A stretch of DNA of 23,681 nt from Sandaracinobacteroides sp041909755 (GCF_041909755.1 NZ_JAYRCW010000038.1:1-23681), one strand, 5' to 3'; shown: positions 8,529 to 16,842, numbered from the stretch's first letter. Made by a program: numbers and translations. The notes: generated by a model from the letters alone, not told the origin.

Positions 8529-11213
8529 TCAGAATTTCGTGCGCAGCGTCAGGCCGAAGGTGCGCGGCTCCGCCAGGAAGCTGCCGAACAGCGTCGTCGC
8601 CGGGGTGCCGTTGGCGGCGGTCTGCGCAATGCTGCCGGATCCCTGCAACGGCGCGTTGAACGCCACCTGCTGATACTGGGCGTTGAACAGGTTCTGCGCC
8701 CAGGCCTCCACCTGCCACTTGCGGTCGTTGCCGTTCAGCCCCAGCCGCGCGTTCACCACGAACACCGATTGCTGGCGCTTTTCGGGGAACAGGTCGGAAC
8801 CGGTGTTCACCTCGGATTGCAGGCGATAGTCGAGATAGACCAGCGCCCCCAGATCGTCGGTCACGGCCGGCGTCCAGGTCAGCGCAGCCGTGTGCACCAG
8901 CTTCGGCGCGTTCGACATCTGCTGGCCGGGAATGTTCGCCAGCGTCGGCGCCAGCGGACGCCCGCCCGCGCCCACCAGATTCTGGCGATACTGGCTCTCG
9001 GCATAGGTCAGGCCCAGGTTCACCGAAACGTCCGGCGCGGGGAAAATCAGGCCTTCCACTTCCACCCCGGTAGAGGTGACGCCGCCCTTCACCCGGTCGG
9101 CGGCGCAGGCACCGGTTGCGGCGCTGTTGTCCTGATCCGCCCCGTTCAGGTCGTCGCGGCAGGCCTGGATGTTTTCCACCACGAAGTTGGTGCCGTTGAA
9201 GGTGTTCAGCTGGAACTGGTCATAGACGGCGCGGAACGCCGCCACGTTCAGCTGCACGCTGCGCAGGTCCAGCTTGGCGCCGATTTCCATGCTCTTCACC
9301 GTTTCCGGTTCGAACTTCAGCTGGTCCAGATCCGGCGCGGCCGCGTTCAGCGACGACCGGTCGAGATTGAAGCCGCCCGCCTTGTAGCCCAGCGAGTAGC
9401 TGGCATAGGTCATCAGCTCCTCGATCGGCTTCCAGCTCAGCACCACGGTGCCGGTCCACTCGTCCTCGGTCTTGGAGGCGCTGTCAGAGAGCGTCAGCGG
9501 GTTGATCACGCAGGGCATCGCCGCAAGGCCCGCGAACGCCGGGTTGGCGGCGATCGCCGCGCACAGCGTGTTGTTGCCGACAAGATCGACGTCCAGCGTC
9601 TTCTTCTCGTTGGTATAGCGCGCGCCCACCGTCAGCTGCAGCGTGTCGGGCACGAGATCGAACACATTGTGCGTGAAGATGGCGAAGTTCCGGCTGCTCT
9701 GGGCATAGCGGTCCTCCACGATGCCACGGCCGTTCAGCGTGTCGCCCGGGCGGCCCACGGCGGTCGCCACTGCGTCATAGCCATATTGCCCCGGCACGGC
9801 GAAGCCGCCCCAGATCGCGACCGGCGTGCGCAGCGCTGCCGGCAGCAGCGGGTTGGTCACGATGGACGCTGCAACCGCGCTGTTCACGCAGCCGTTCGAC
9901 GTGGGCGAAAGCAGGCCGTTGATGCCGATCGACGCCGCCGTGTTCGAAAGCCCGTTGGCGACGATGCAGTTGGCATAGCGCATATAGTCCTGACCATATT
10001 TCAGGTCGTCGCTCATGTTCAGCCGCTCATGCGCGTAATAGCCGCCCACCAGCCAGTCCAGCCGATCGTCGAACGCACGGCCGTTCAGCCGCAGTTCCTG
10101 GCTGAAGGTGCGGAAGCGCCGCACCTGGTTGTCGCGATAGAGGATGTCGAGGTTGTTGAAGTCGCCGTCCTGGCTCGCGGACACCTTCCAGTCGCGATAG
10201 CCGGTGATGGCGGTGAGGTCGCCAAAGCCAAGGTTCCAGTTCACCTCGGCGGAAAGGCCCCAGTCCGACACGTCGGACCGGTGGCTGCGCCCCGGCGTGA
10301 TGGAGGTTTCGCGCGCAAAGGTGTCATCCGAAACCACGCCGCCAAGCCCGCGGATGATGTTCACGATGGGGTTGTTCGGCGTCGTCTGCACATTGCCCTG
10401 CGCATCGCGGAAGGCCGTGCGGAACGGCAGATAGGTGTTGGCGCAGCATTCTTCCGCGCGCTTCGCATAGTCGCCCGTCACCCGGATCTCGAGATCGTCA
10501 TTCGGCGTGAACAGCAGCTGCCCGCGCAGCAGCCAGCGGTCGCGGTCGTTCACCGTGCGCCCGGAAATCACGTCGGTCAGATAGCCGTCGCGGCGCGTGA
10601 ACACGCCGTCCAGGCGATAGGCGAGCTTGTCCTCGATCAGCGGGCCGGTGATGCCGCCCGCCAGACGCCAGTAATCGTAATTGCCATAGGTGACTTCGGC
10701 GCTGCCCTCGGTTTCGAACTTGGGCTTCGCCGTCACGATGTTGATGAGGCCGGCGGACGCGTTGCGGCCGAACAGCGTGCCCTGCGGCCCGCGCAGCACC
10801 TCGATCCGCTCCACCGCGCCCAGTTCCGTCAGGCCCACGCCCGACCGGCTGCGATAGACGCCGTCGATGAACACCGCGACCGAGGCTTCGAGGCCGGGGT
10901 TGTCGCCCACGGTGCCGATGCCGCGGATCCGCGCCACGCCCGCACCCGCTTCCGAAGAGGTGGAGCTGACGAGAAGCGACGGGCTGATCTGGTTCAGCTG
11001 GCGGATGTCGGTCGCGCCCGAATTCTGCAGGCTTTCCGCCGTCACCGCGCTCACCGCGATCGGCACGTCGCTCAGCGCCTGCGCGCGCTTGGTGGCGGTG
11101 ATGATGATGTCGCCGCCGTCCATCGCGCTGTCGGGCTCGGCCGTCTGCCCATCCTGGGCATGGGACGGAATGGCGCACAGCATCGCAGCGGATGCGAGAA
11201 GGATCGAACGCAT
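8529..11213 (-). CDS. TonB-dependent outer-membrane receptor
   Basis: This is a TonB/ExbBD-energised outer-membrane receptor of 894 residues that should import a large or scarce solute. A signal peptide (residues 1-19, cleavage after SHA) is followed by a TonB-box-like DIIITATKR (about 35-43). A plug domain follows, with LSDVPIAVS, RIRGIGTVG, VFIDGVYRSRSG and ERIEVLRGPQGTLFGRNA blocks. A long beta-barrel ends in LRTKF with the C-terminal Phe expected for barrel insertion. The ATG at 11213 is preceded by GGGAGA at good spacing; the TTG four codons earlier is less likely. The barrel has four Cys pairs in presumed extracellular loops. It resembles the sphingomonad receptors that lie beside catabolic genes more than classical siderophore receptors, but the ligand is unknown. 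A divergent short-chain dehydrogenase starts 289 bp away. Confidence 0.93.
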   Translation of the reverse strand: MRSILLASAAMLCAIPSHAQDGQTAEPDSAMDGGDIIITATKRAQALSDVPIAVSAVTAESLQNSGATDIRQLNQISPSLLVSSTSSEAGAGVARIRGIGTVGDNPGLEASVAVFIDGVYRSRSGVGLTELGAVERIEVLRGPQGTLFGRNASAGLINIVTAKPKFETEGSAEVTYGNYDYWRLAGGITGPLIEDKLAYRLDGVFTRRDGYLTDVISGRTVNDRDRWLLRGQLLFTPNDDLEIRVTGDYAKRAEECCANTYLPFRTAFRDAQGNVQTTPNNPIVNIIRGLGGVVSDDTFARETSITPGRSHRSDVSDWGLSAEVNWNLGFGDLTAITGYRDWKVSASQDGDFNNLDILYRDNQVRRFRTFSQELRLNGRAFDDRLDWLVGGYYAHERLNMSDDLKYGQDYMRYANCIVANGLSNTAASIGINGLLSPTSNGCVNSAVAASIVTNPLLPAALRTPVAIWGGFAVPGQYGYDAVATAVGRPGDTLNGRGIVEDRYAQSSRNFAIFTHNVFDLVPDTLQLTVGARYTNEKKTLDVDLVGNNTLCAAIAANPAFAGLAAMPCVINPLTLSDSASKTEDEWTGTVVLSWKPIEELMTYASYSLGYKAGGFNLDRSSLNAAAPDLDQLKFEPETVKSMEIGAKLDLRSVQLNVAAFRAVYDQFQLNTFNGTNFVVENIQACRDDLNGADQDNSAATGACAADRVKGGVTSTGVEVEGLIFPAPDVSVNLGLTYAESQYRQNLVGAGGRPLAPTLANIPGQQMSNAPKLVHTAALTWTPAVTDDLGALVYLDYRLQSEVNTGSDLFPEKRQQSVFVVNARLGLNGNDRKWQVEAWAQNLFNAQYQQVAFNAPLQGSGSIAQTAANGTPATTLFGSFLAEPRTFGLTLRTKF

Positions 11214-11502
11214 GCTATCTCCCAAGGAATTCGGATTTCGAACTTCGGATGGCCGGCGAAACTGGCCGCCCGGCCCTTATTGACCGGCCAGCTAGTCGCC
11301 CGCCTCCGTCCGTTCAACCTTTGCTGCGCCGCACAACGCCGGTTTGCCGTGCTGATGTGGCAAAAGCGTCACAATTCACCCCGGCGAACGCGGTTCCATG
11401 GCGGTTCGCCACGGCCCGGACCACGCCATGCTCTCACCCCGGCCGCCTCTTGGCAACGGCCGCCGCCTTCCCTAGCGACAGGGCAGAGGGAGACATTCGC
11501 AA
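11214..11502. promoter_or_regulatory. Divergent control region between TonB receptor and SDR genes
   Basis: This 289-bp region without a supportable gene must hold the start signals of both flanking genes. It contains two inverted repeats of similar size. One is CTGGCCG (11262-11268) with CGGCCAG (11285-11291). The other is GGCGAAC (11383-11389) with GTTCGCC (11404-11410). TTCGGAT occurs twice (11230-11236 and 11244-11250) in the receptor leader. On the minus strand a weak TTGAAC (11312-11317), a 17-nt spacer and TAGCTG (11289-11294) could be a promoter for the receptor gene. None of these can be matched to a named regulator. Confidence 0.4.
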
Positions 11503-12279
11503 ATGGCAAGACTGAAGGGCAAGATCGCGCTCGTCACCGGGGCGGCATCGGGGCTGGGGCTCAGGATGGCGCAGCGCTTCGCGGGCGAAGGCGCGCGCGT
11601 GCTGCTCACGGACGTCAACGGCCCGGGCGCAGTCGCGGCGGCCGCCGAAATCGGCCCGGATGCGGCGGGCTTCGCCCATGATGTCACCAGCGAAGCGCAA
11701 TGGATCGCAGCCATCGCGGAAGCGAAGCGCCTGTTCGGCGGGCTTCACATCCTCGTCAACAACGCCGGCATCGGCACCCCCGGCAGCGTGGAGGACACCA
11801 GCCTCGAAAGCTGGCGGCATGTCCATGCGATCGATCTCGACGGCGTGTTCCTGGGCTGCAAGCACGCGATCCCGCTGATCCGCGAAACCACCCGCGCCGA
11901 CGGCGGCCGGGGCTCCATCCTCAACATCTCGTCGATCGCGGGCGTCATCGCCTCGGGCCGGATGGCCGCCTACAACAGCGCCAAGGCAGGCGTGCGCCAC
12001 CTCACGAAATCGGTCGCCCTCCACTGCGCGTCCAAAAAGGACGCGATCACCTGCAACTCCATCCACCCCACCTTCATGGACACCCCAATCCTCGACAATT
12101 TCCAGGCCGCCGGTGTCACCAAAGAGGATGTGAAGGCGAAGCTGGGCCGGCAGGTGCCGCTCGGCATCATCGGCGATCCGGACGATGTCGCCTGGGGCGC
12201 CGTCTATCTCGTCTCGGATGAGGCCCGCTTCGTGACGGGGGCGGAACTGTTCATCGACGGCGGCATTTCGGCCATGTAG
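11503..12279 (+). CDS. SDR-family NAD(H)-dependent alcohol/hydroxysteroid-type dehydrogenase
   Basis: This is a classical short-chain dehydrogenase of 258 residues that should oxidise a secondary alcohol or reduce a ketone. The cofactor motif TGAASGLG is at 12-19. Asp37 at the end of the second beta-strand points to NAD(H) rather than NADP(H). NNAG is at 86-89, with catalytic Ser144 (NISS), Tyr157 and Lys161 (YNSAK). The position of the conserved tetrad Asn is Asp111 (AIDLDGVF). The C-terminus (VTGAELFIDGGISAM) is standard. GAGGGA lies about 10 nt before the ATG. The closest recognisable relatives are the 3-beta/17-beta-hydroxysteroid and cyclopentanol dehydrogenase types, but the substrate is unknown. 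The last 76 bp overlap the end of the convergent amidohydrolase gene. Confidence 0.9.
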   Translation: MARLKGKIALVTGAASGLGLRMAQRFAGEGARVLLTDVNGPGAVAAAAEIGPDAAGFAHDVTSEAQWIAAIAEAKRLFGGLHILVNNAGIGTPGSVEDTSLESWRHVHAIDLDGVFLGCKHAIPLIRETTRADGGRGSILNISSIAGVIASGRMAAYNSAKAGVRHLTKSVALHCASKKDAITCNSIHPTFMDTPILDNFQAAGVTKEDVKAKLGRQVPLGIIGDPDDVAWGAVYLVSDEARFVTGAELFIDGGISAM

Positions 12280-13565
12280 TCCGCGCGGGCATAGGCGCGC
12301 CCCCGCTTCACCACCGTCTCGATGCTGCGGATGTTGGCGATGTCCGCCAGCGGATCCTTCGCCAGCACCACGAAGTCCGCGAGCTTGCCGGGCTCCAGGC
12401 TGCCGCGCTCGGCCGCCTGCCCGGCGGCCACCGCCCCCATCAGCGTGGCCGCCCGGATCACCGCCAGCGGCGGCATGCCCACATCGCGCGCCAGGAAGAA
12501 CAGCTCTTCATGCACTTCCGGCCAGGGATCGCCCGCAGGCAGGGTGAAATCGGTGCCGGTGGAAATCGGCACGCCCATCGCATGCGCCTGCCGGGTCAGC
12601 GCGATCACCGCCTTGCCGGTGCAGCGCAGCGGCTTCGCCTTCGGGTCCGCCCGGCGCGGCGCCTCCTCCCGCACGAACAGGCTGCCCGTCGCATCCACCA
12701 GCGTGCCCTTCGCCAGCATGGCGCGGAACAGGCCCGCCATTACCGGGTCGTCGGGCGTCAACCGCCGTTCGTCCACGGGCGTCCGGTCCTCGTAAGACGG
12801 GTGGATGCCAGGCTCCGCCTGATAGCCGAGGTAGCAGATGTGGCTGACGCTGTCGGCCCCGGCGGCGATCCCGTCCGCAGGCCGGGCCGGAAAGATAGCG
12901 CTGTGCGCCCACAGCATCACGCCCTGCCGGTGCGCCTCTGCCGTCAAGGCTGCAACCAGATGCGGCGGCAAGTTGGCATAGGCCTTGATCGCCGCGGCCC
13001 CGGTGCCGCGCACCAGCGCGACGGCAGTTTTCAGGTCGGTCGCGTCGTCGATCGCCTGCATCCAGGGGGCGGTGCCGGGCTTCCAGCCCCGGCTGGCAGC
13101 CGCCACCCGCGGGTCCGCGAAAAAGCCCGGGCCCGCCATCAGCGCGGCATAGCGGATATCGGGCGCGGGAATTTCCCCCTGCTCCGCCGCCCGCGCCAGC
13201 TCCGCCACCGGGCGCACATCGTCGGCCATGCTGCGCACCAGCGTGACCCCGCCAAACAGGTTCCGCCGCAACAGGGCTTCGACCTTCGGACGGTCGGGCG
13301 GCGTCGCCAGATGCACATGGCTGTCGACAAGGCCGGGGATCAGGGTGCGGCCCGTCAGGTCCACCCGCGTCGCGCCGGCGGCGTCCAGGCTGCCGCGCGG
13401 CCCGGTCGCCACGATCCGTTCGCCCTTCACCAGCAGGTCCTGGTCCGCCCTGGGCGGTGCGCCGGTGCCATCGATCAGCGTGGCCCCGGAATAGAGCGTG
13501 AGGGCGGCGTCGTCAGCCGCCGCCGGGGCGGCGATCAGCAACAGGGCAAGAAGGAAGCGCTTCAT
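12204..13565 (-). CDS. Exported amidohydrolase (prolidase/imidazolonepropionase-like)
   Basis: This is a metal-dependent hydrolase of the amidohydrolase superfamily with 453 residues. A signal peptide (about 1-18, MKRFLLALLLIAAPAAA) predicts export. All binuclear-site ligands are visible: HxH at 83 and 85 (DSHVHL), the likely carbamylated Lys194 (AAIKAYANLP), His221 (LWAHS), His242 (VSHICY) and Asp339 (STGTDF). The C-terminal GSLEPGKLADFVVL block belongs to the small beta-domain. The substrate is not predictable: relatives cleave Xaa-Pro dipeptides, cyclic amides or carbamates. The ATG at 13565 is preferred because it opens the signal peptide. The alternative GTG at 13598 sits in the loop of a terminator hairpin. 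The last 27 or so residues after RGRAYAR read antisense to the SDR gene and look like a non-family extension. Confidence 0.86.
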   Translation of the reverse strand: MKRFLLALLLIAAPAAADDAALTLYSGATLIDGTGAPPRADQDLLVKGERIVATGPRGSLDAAGATRVDLTGRTLIPGLVDSHVHLATPPDRPKVEALLRRNLFGGVTLVRSMADDVRPVAELARAAEQGEIPAPDIRYAALMAGPGFFADPRVAAASRGWKPGTAPWMQAIDDATDLKTAVALVRGTGAAAIKAYANLPPHLVAALTAEAHRQGVMLWAHSAIFPARPADGIAAGADSVSHICYLGYQAEPGIHPSYEDRTPVDERRLTPDDPVMAGLFRAMLAKGTLVDATGSLFVREEAPRRADPKAKPLRCTGKAVIALTRQAHAMGVPISTGTDFTLPAGDPWPEVHEELFFLARDVGMPPLAVIRAATLMGAVAAGQAAERGSLEPGKLADFVVLAKDPLADIANIRSIETVVKRGRAYARADYMAEMPPSMNSSAPVTKRASSETR

Positions 13566-13575
13566 CCCCCCGGCA

Positions 13576-13611
13576 TAGAAAGCGGGAGGGCGCCGCACAA
13601 CGCCCTCCCGC
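13576..13611 (-). terminator. Rho-independent terminator of the MHS transporter gene
   Basis: GCGGGAGGGCG (13582-13592) and CGCCCTCCCGC (13601-13611) pair perfectly over 11 bp around an 8-nt loop. The stem is followed on the minus strand by TTTCTA. It begins 22 nt after the transporter stop and ends about 10-16 nt before the amidohydrolase start, so it also lies in that gene's leader. Confidence 0.75.
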
Positions 13612-13632
13612 CCTCTCGTCTTGCGGATTCGC

Positions 13633-15324
13633 CTAGTCGTCGATGTTGCGCCGGAAGGTTTCCGGCAGGAACAGCAGGCCGATCACGAAGGTCAGCGCCG
13701 CCACCCCGATCGGATACCACAGGCCGAAGGTGATATCCCCGCTGGCCGCCACCATGGCGAAGGCGATTGTCGGCAGGAACCCGCCGAACCAGCCATTGCC
13801 GATGTGATAGGGCAGCGACATCGCCGAGTAGCGGATGCGGGTGGGGAACAGCTCCACCAGCAGCGCGGCGATCGGGCCATAGACCATCGTCACATAGAGG
13901 ACGAGGATCGTCAGGATCAGCACCACCATCGGCTTGTTCACGGCGGCTGGGTCAGCCTTCGCCGGATAGCCGGCCGCCTTCAGCGCGGCCTTCGCCTCAT
14001 CCGCGAACGCCGTGATCGCCGCCTTGCGGTCGTCGCCGGCCAGCAGCGACGGATCGCCCATGGAGAGCGCCTGCCCGCCGATGGAAATCGTCGCGCCCTT
14101 CCCCGTGCCCGGCGCTTCCACATTGGCATAGGAAATGCCGTTCTTGGCAAGGAAGCTCTTGGCGACGTCGCAGCCGGTGGTGTCGAACTTGTTCTTGCCC
14201 ACCGGATCGAACTGCACCGAACAATGCGCAGGGTCGGCCGTCACCGTCACCGGCGCGGTCACCCGGGCCTGCGCCATGGCCGGGTTGGCATAGCGCTCCA
14301 GCGCGTTGAACAGCGGGAAATAGGTGGCGGCCGCCAGCAGCAGGCCCGCCAGGATGATGGGCTTGCGCCCGATCCTGTCAGACAGCCAGCCGAACACCAC
14401 GAAGAAGGGCGTCGCGATGGCCAGCGCGATGGCGATCAGCACATTGGTCGTCGCGCCGTCCACGCCCATCATCTTCTCAAGGTAGAACAGCGCATAGAAT
14501 TGCCCGGTGTACCACACGACCGCCTGGCCGGTGACGGCGCCGAACAGCGCGATCAGCACCACCTTCAGGTTCGCCCACTGGCCGAAGGCCTCCGTCAGCG
14601 GCTTCTTCGACGTCGTGCCCTCCTCCTTCATCTTCTTGAAGACGGGGCTTTCCTCCAGCTGCATGCGGATCCACAGCGAAACGCCCAGCAGCAGAACGGA
14701 AACCAGGAACGGCACGCGCCAGCCCCAGTCCTTGAAGGCGTCCTCGCCCACGATCAGCCGGGTGCCGATCACCACCAGCAGCGCCAGGAACAGGCCCAGC
14801 GTCGCGGTGGTCTGGATGAAGCTGGTATAAAGGCCGCGCTTGGTGTTGGGCGCATGCTCGGCCACATAGGTCGCCGCCCCGCCATATTCGCCGCCCAGCG
14901 CCAGCCCTTGCGCCATGCGCAGCAGCACCAGCAGGATGGGCGCGGCCACGCCGATCGCGGCATAGCTGGGCAGGATACCCACGGAAAATGTGGCGATGCC
15001 CATCAGCCCCATGGTGACAAGGAAGGTGTATTTCCGCCCCACCATGTCGCCCAGCCGGCCGAACACCAGCGCCCCGAACGGCCGCACCGCGAAGCCCGCC
15101 GCAAAGGCCGCAAGGGCAAAGATGAAGCCGGTCGTCTCGTTCACGCCCGAAAAGAACTGGGCGGTGATGATCGTGGCCAGCAGGCCATAAAGGTAGAAAT
15201 CATACCATTCGAACACGGTGCCCAGCGAAGAGGCAAGGATCACCTTCTTCTCGCTCTGGGTCGCCTCGTGATGCTTGGGCAAGCCCACCGCCCCGAGGGC
15301 GGCTTCTCCTGTTGGCGGTGTCAT
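13633..15324 (-). CDS. MHS-type MFS transporter with large periplasmic insertion
   Basis: This is a 12-helix proton symporter of the metabolite:H+ symporter group (KgtP/ProP/ShiA type), likely for an organic acid. Typical blocks are SSLGTVFEWYDFYLYG (33-48), RPFGALVFGRLGDMVGRKYTF (81-101), RMAQGLALGGEYGGA (136-150) and LSDRIGRKPII (314-324). It has 563 residues, about 120 longer than KgtP. The extra length is one hydrophilic segment (about 343-463) between helices 9 and 10, predicted periplasmic, with Cys368 and Cys385. AGAGGGAGAG lies just before the ATG. The gene starts 26 nt after the stop of the DcaP-like porin gene and ends at a strong terminator, so porin and carrier form an operon. The divergent acs gene beyond the porin suggests acetate or another short carboxylate as substrate; this is inference. 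Confidence 0.88.
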   Translation of the reverse strand: MTPPTGEAALGAVGLPKHHEATQSEKKVILASSLGTVFEWYDFYLYGLLATIITAQFFSGVNETTGFIFALAAFAAGFAVRPFGALVFGRLGDMVGRKYTFLVTMGLMGIATFSVGILPSYAAIGVAAPILLVLLRMAQGLALGGEYGGAATYVAEHAPNTKRGLYTSFIQTTATLGLFLALLVVIGTRLIVGEDAFKDWGWRVPFLVSVLLLGVSLWIRMQLEESPVFKKMKEEGTTSKKPLTEAFGQWANLKVVLIALFGAVTGQAVVWYTGQFYALFYLEKMMGVDGATTNVLIAIALAIATPFFVVFGWLSDRIGRKPIILAGLLLAAATYFPLFNALERYANPAMAQARVTAPVTVTADPAHCSVQFDPVGKNKFDTTGCDVAKSFLAKNGISYANVEAPGTGKGATISIGGQALSMGDPSLLAGDDRKAAITAFADEAKAALKAAGYPAKADPAAVNKPMVVLILTILVLYVTMVYGPIAALLVELFPTRIRYSAMSLPYHIGNGWFGGFLPTIAFAMVAASGDITFGLWYPIGVAALTFVIGLLFLPETFRRNIDD

Positions 15325-15350
15325 TTCGCTCTCCCTCTCAACTCATCTCA

Positions 15351-16751
15351 TCAGAAGCTGTACTTCGCGGCAAGCTCGAACCGGTCCAGCCGGCCGCGCG
15401 CGCCGGACATGATCTCGCGCTCGCCGTGGCGATATTCGATCCCCACATCCAGCGCCTTCACCGGGGTCCAGAACAGGTTGCCGGCCACGCTCCACGCGGC
15501 CTTGTTCGCCGCCGCCGGGATCAGCACATCGGGGTAGTCCACGTCCTGGAAGCTCGCCATGAAGGTGGACCGCACCGTCGGCGTCCAGCCCAGCTTTACC
15601 GCGGCAAAGCCCGCCAGCGTGTCCACCGTCCGCAGGTCGGCGCCCGCCAGCACCGCGTCGGGCGCAAAGTTCAGGCCCAGATAATGGCCGATCCCCTGCC
15701 CCCAGGTCAGCATGAAGCGGATGTCGTGGCGGCCATCCGGCCCGAACGGGATCTTCCCCGCGCCCGAAAGGCCGAAGCCCAGCTGGTTCTCGCGGTCGCC
15801 CGCGTCGTTCACCACCCGCACATCATGCATCACGCCGGCCAGCGAAAGTTCCGCCTTGCCGGGCTTCAGCGTCAGCTTGGCCGTCAAATCCGGCATGGCG
15901 TCGTCGTCATTCTCGATCAGCGCGGCAGACGCGCTGGTGATCGTCGCGGATTCGGGATTTTCCACCGCCACCGCCAGCTGCGCCACGGGCGACAGGTTCG
16001 CGGTATAGCGCAGCATCGGCTGCCGCACGAACACGCTGCCCTCCGTCGGGCCGATGAAGTCCGTCGTTTCCGGCAGGGCCGCGACATTCTGGAAGGTGGA
16101 CCAGTCCTGCCCCAGCAGCAGCTGGCCGGACTTGCCCGTCAGGGTGAAGAAGGCGCGGCGCAGCGCGGGGTTGTAGCCGTTGGTGGTGCGTTCAGACCCC
16201 TGCGCGCCCTGCGCCGTCTGGAAGTCGATCTCGGCATAGACGGCGGCAACCCGCTCGCCCACCGGCGTGGTTCCACCCAGCCAGAAGCGGCTCTGCTTCA
16301 CATGCATGTTGGTGTGGGTCGTCGCCTCGCCGCCCACCGGGATCTGCTGCGGCAGGTAGAAATCCTTCAGCAGCTGTCCCGCCGCGGTAGTGCCCGCGGA
16401 ATAGCGCGAAACGGCCGACCACAGCTTCACATAGCCGCCGATCTTCAGGGTCGTCCCGCCCGAACGGAAGCCGTCGGGCGCGGGCTTCGCTGCCTTCTCC
16501 TCCAGCGCCGCAACCCGTGTTTCCAATGCCGGCGCCGGCGCGGCCTGCACGTTCGCGGCGGTCGCCGTTGCTGCACCCCCTGCTGCACCTTTTGCTGCCG
16601 CAAGCTCTGCCTTCAGCCGGCCGATCTCGGCCTCCATCGCCGTCAGGCGGCGCTCGATATCAGCCGTGGACTGGCCTGTGGACTGGGCGGCGGCCGGCGC
16701 GGTCAAGGCGCTTGCGGCCAGCAGCGCCAGGAAAAGATGGCGTGGCGTCAT
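15351..16751 (-). CDS. DcaP-like outer-membrane porin
   Basis: This is a predicted trimeric beta-barrel porin of 466 residues. A signal peptide (about 1-22, cleavage near AAA-QS) is followed by a short coiled coil (about 31-55, DIERRLTAMEAEIGRLKAEL). An Ala/Gly linker then leads to a barrel that starts near LKIGGYVKL and ends in LAAKYSF with a terminal Phe. This order matches the DcaP family, whose members pass dicarboxylates and other small anions. The ATG at 16751 is chosen because AGGGAGA lies 6-7 nt upstream and the signal peptide begins there; the open frame continues upstream without support. A stem-loop overlaps the edge of its ribosome binding site. The MHS carrier gene follows 26 nt after its stop, giving outer- and inner-membrane uptake steps in one operon. 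The pore's actual selectivity is unknown. Confidence 0.86.
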   Translation of the reverse strand: MTPRHLFLALLAASALTAPAAAQSTGQSTADIERRLTAMEAEIGRLKAELAAAKGAAGGAATATAANVQAAPAPALETRVAALEEKAAKPAPDGFRSGGTTLKIGGYVKLWSAVSRYSAGTTAAGQLLKDFYLPQQIPVGGEATTHTNMHVKQSRFWLGGTTPVGERVAAVYAEIDFQTAQGAQGSERTTNGYNPALRRAFFTLTGKSGQLLLGQDWSTFQNVAALPETTDFIGPTEGSVFVRQPMLRYTANLSPVAQLAVAVENPESATITSASAALIENDDDAMPDLTAKLTLKPGKAELSLAGVMHDVRVVNDAGDRENQLGFGLSGAGKIPFGPDGRHDIRFMLTWGQGIGHYLGLNFAPDAVLAGADLRTVDTLAGFAAVKLGWTPTVRSTFMASFQDVDYPDVLIPAAANKAAWSVAGNLFWTPVKALDVGIEYRHGEREIMSGARGRLDRFELAAKYSF

Positions 16752-16758
16752 CGGAATG

Positions 16759-16797
16759 TCTCCCTGCCCGCCGGTCTCCCCACCGGCTTTCGGGCAG
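16759..16797 (-). promoter_or_regulatory. Stem-loop overlapping the porin ribosome binding site
   Basis: In the porin leader, CTGCCCG (16764-16770) pairs with CGGGCAG (16791-16797), and CCGGT (16771-16775) pairs with ACCGG (16782-16786). Together they give a 12-bp stem with a 4-nt bulge and a 6-nt loop. The foot of the stem shares two bases with the Shine-Dalgarno complement (16759-16765), so folding could hinder ribosome binding. Confidence 0.45.
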
Positions 16798-16842
16798 CCT
16801 TGATCATCGCGCCCGGCCGGCATCCGGAAACAGCCCGCCAAA

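Noticed and set aside
8769..11681. 970-codon open frame on the plus strand opposite the TonB receptor
   Set aside because: It is rich in Arg, His and Gln with no recognisable domain, and it mirrors the codon bias of the well-supported receptor gene. Long antisense frames are expected in such GC-rich DNA.
13621..15537. 638-codon plus-strand frame opposite the MHS carrier
   Set aside because: Low-complexity His/Gln/Arg composition and no family features; shadow of the carrier and porin genes.
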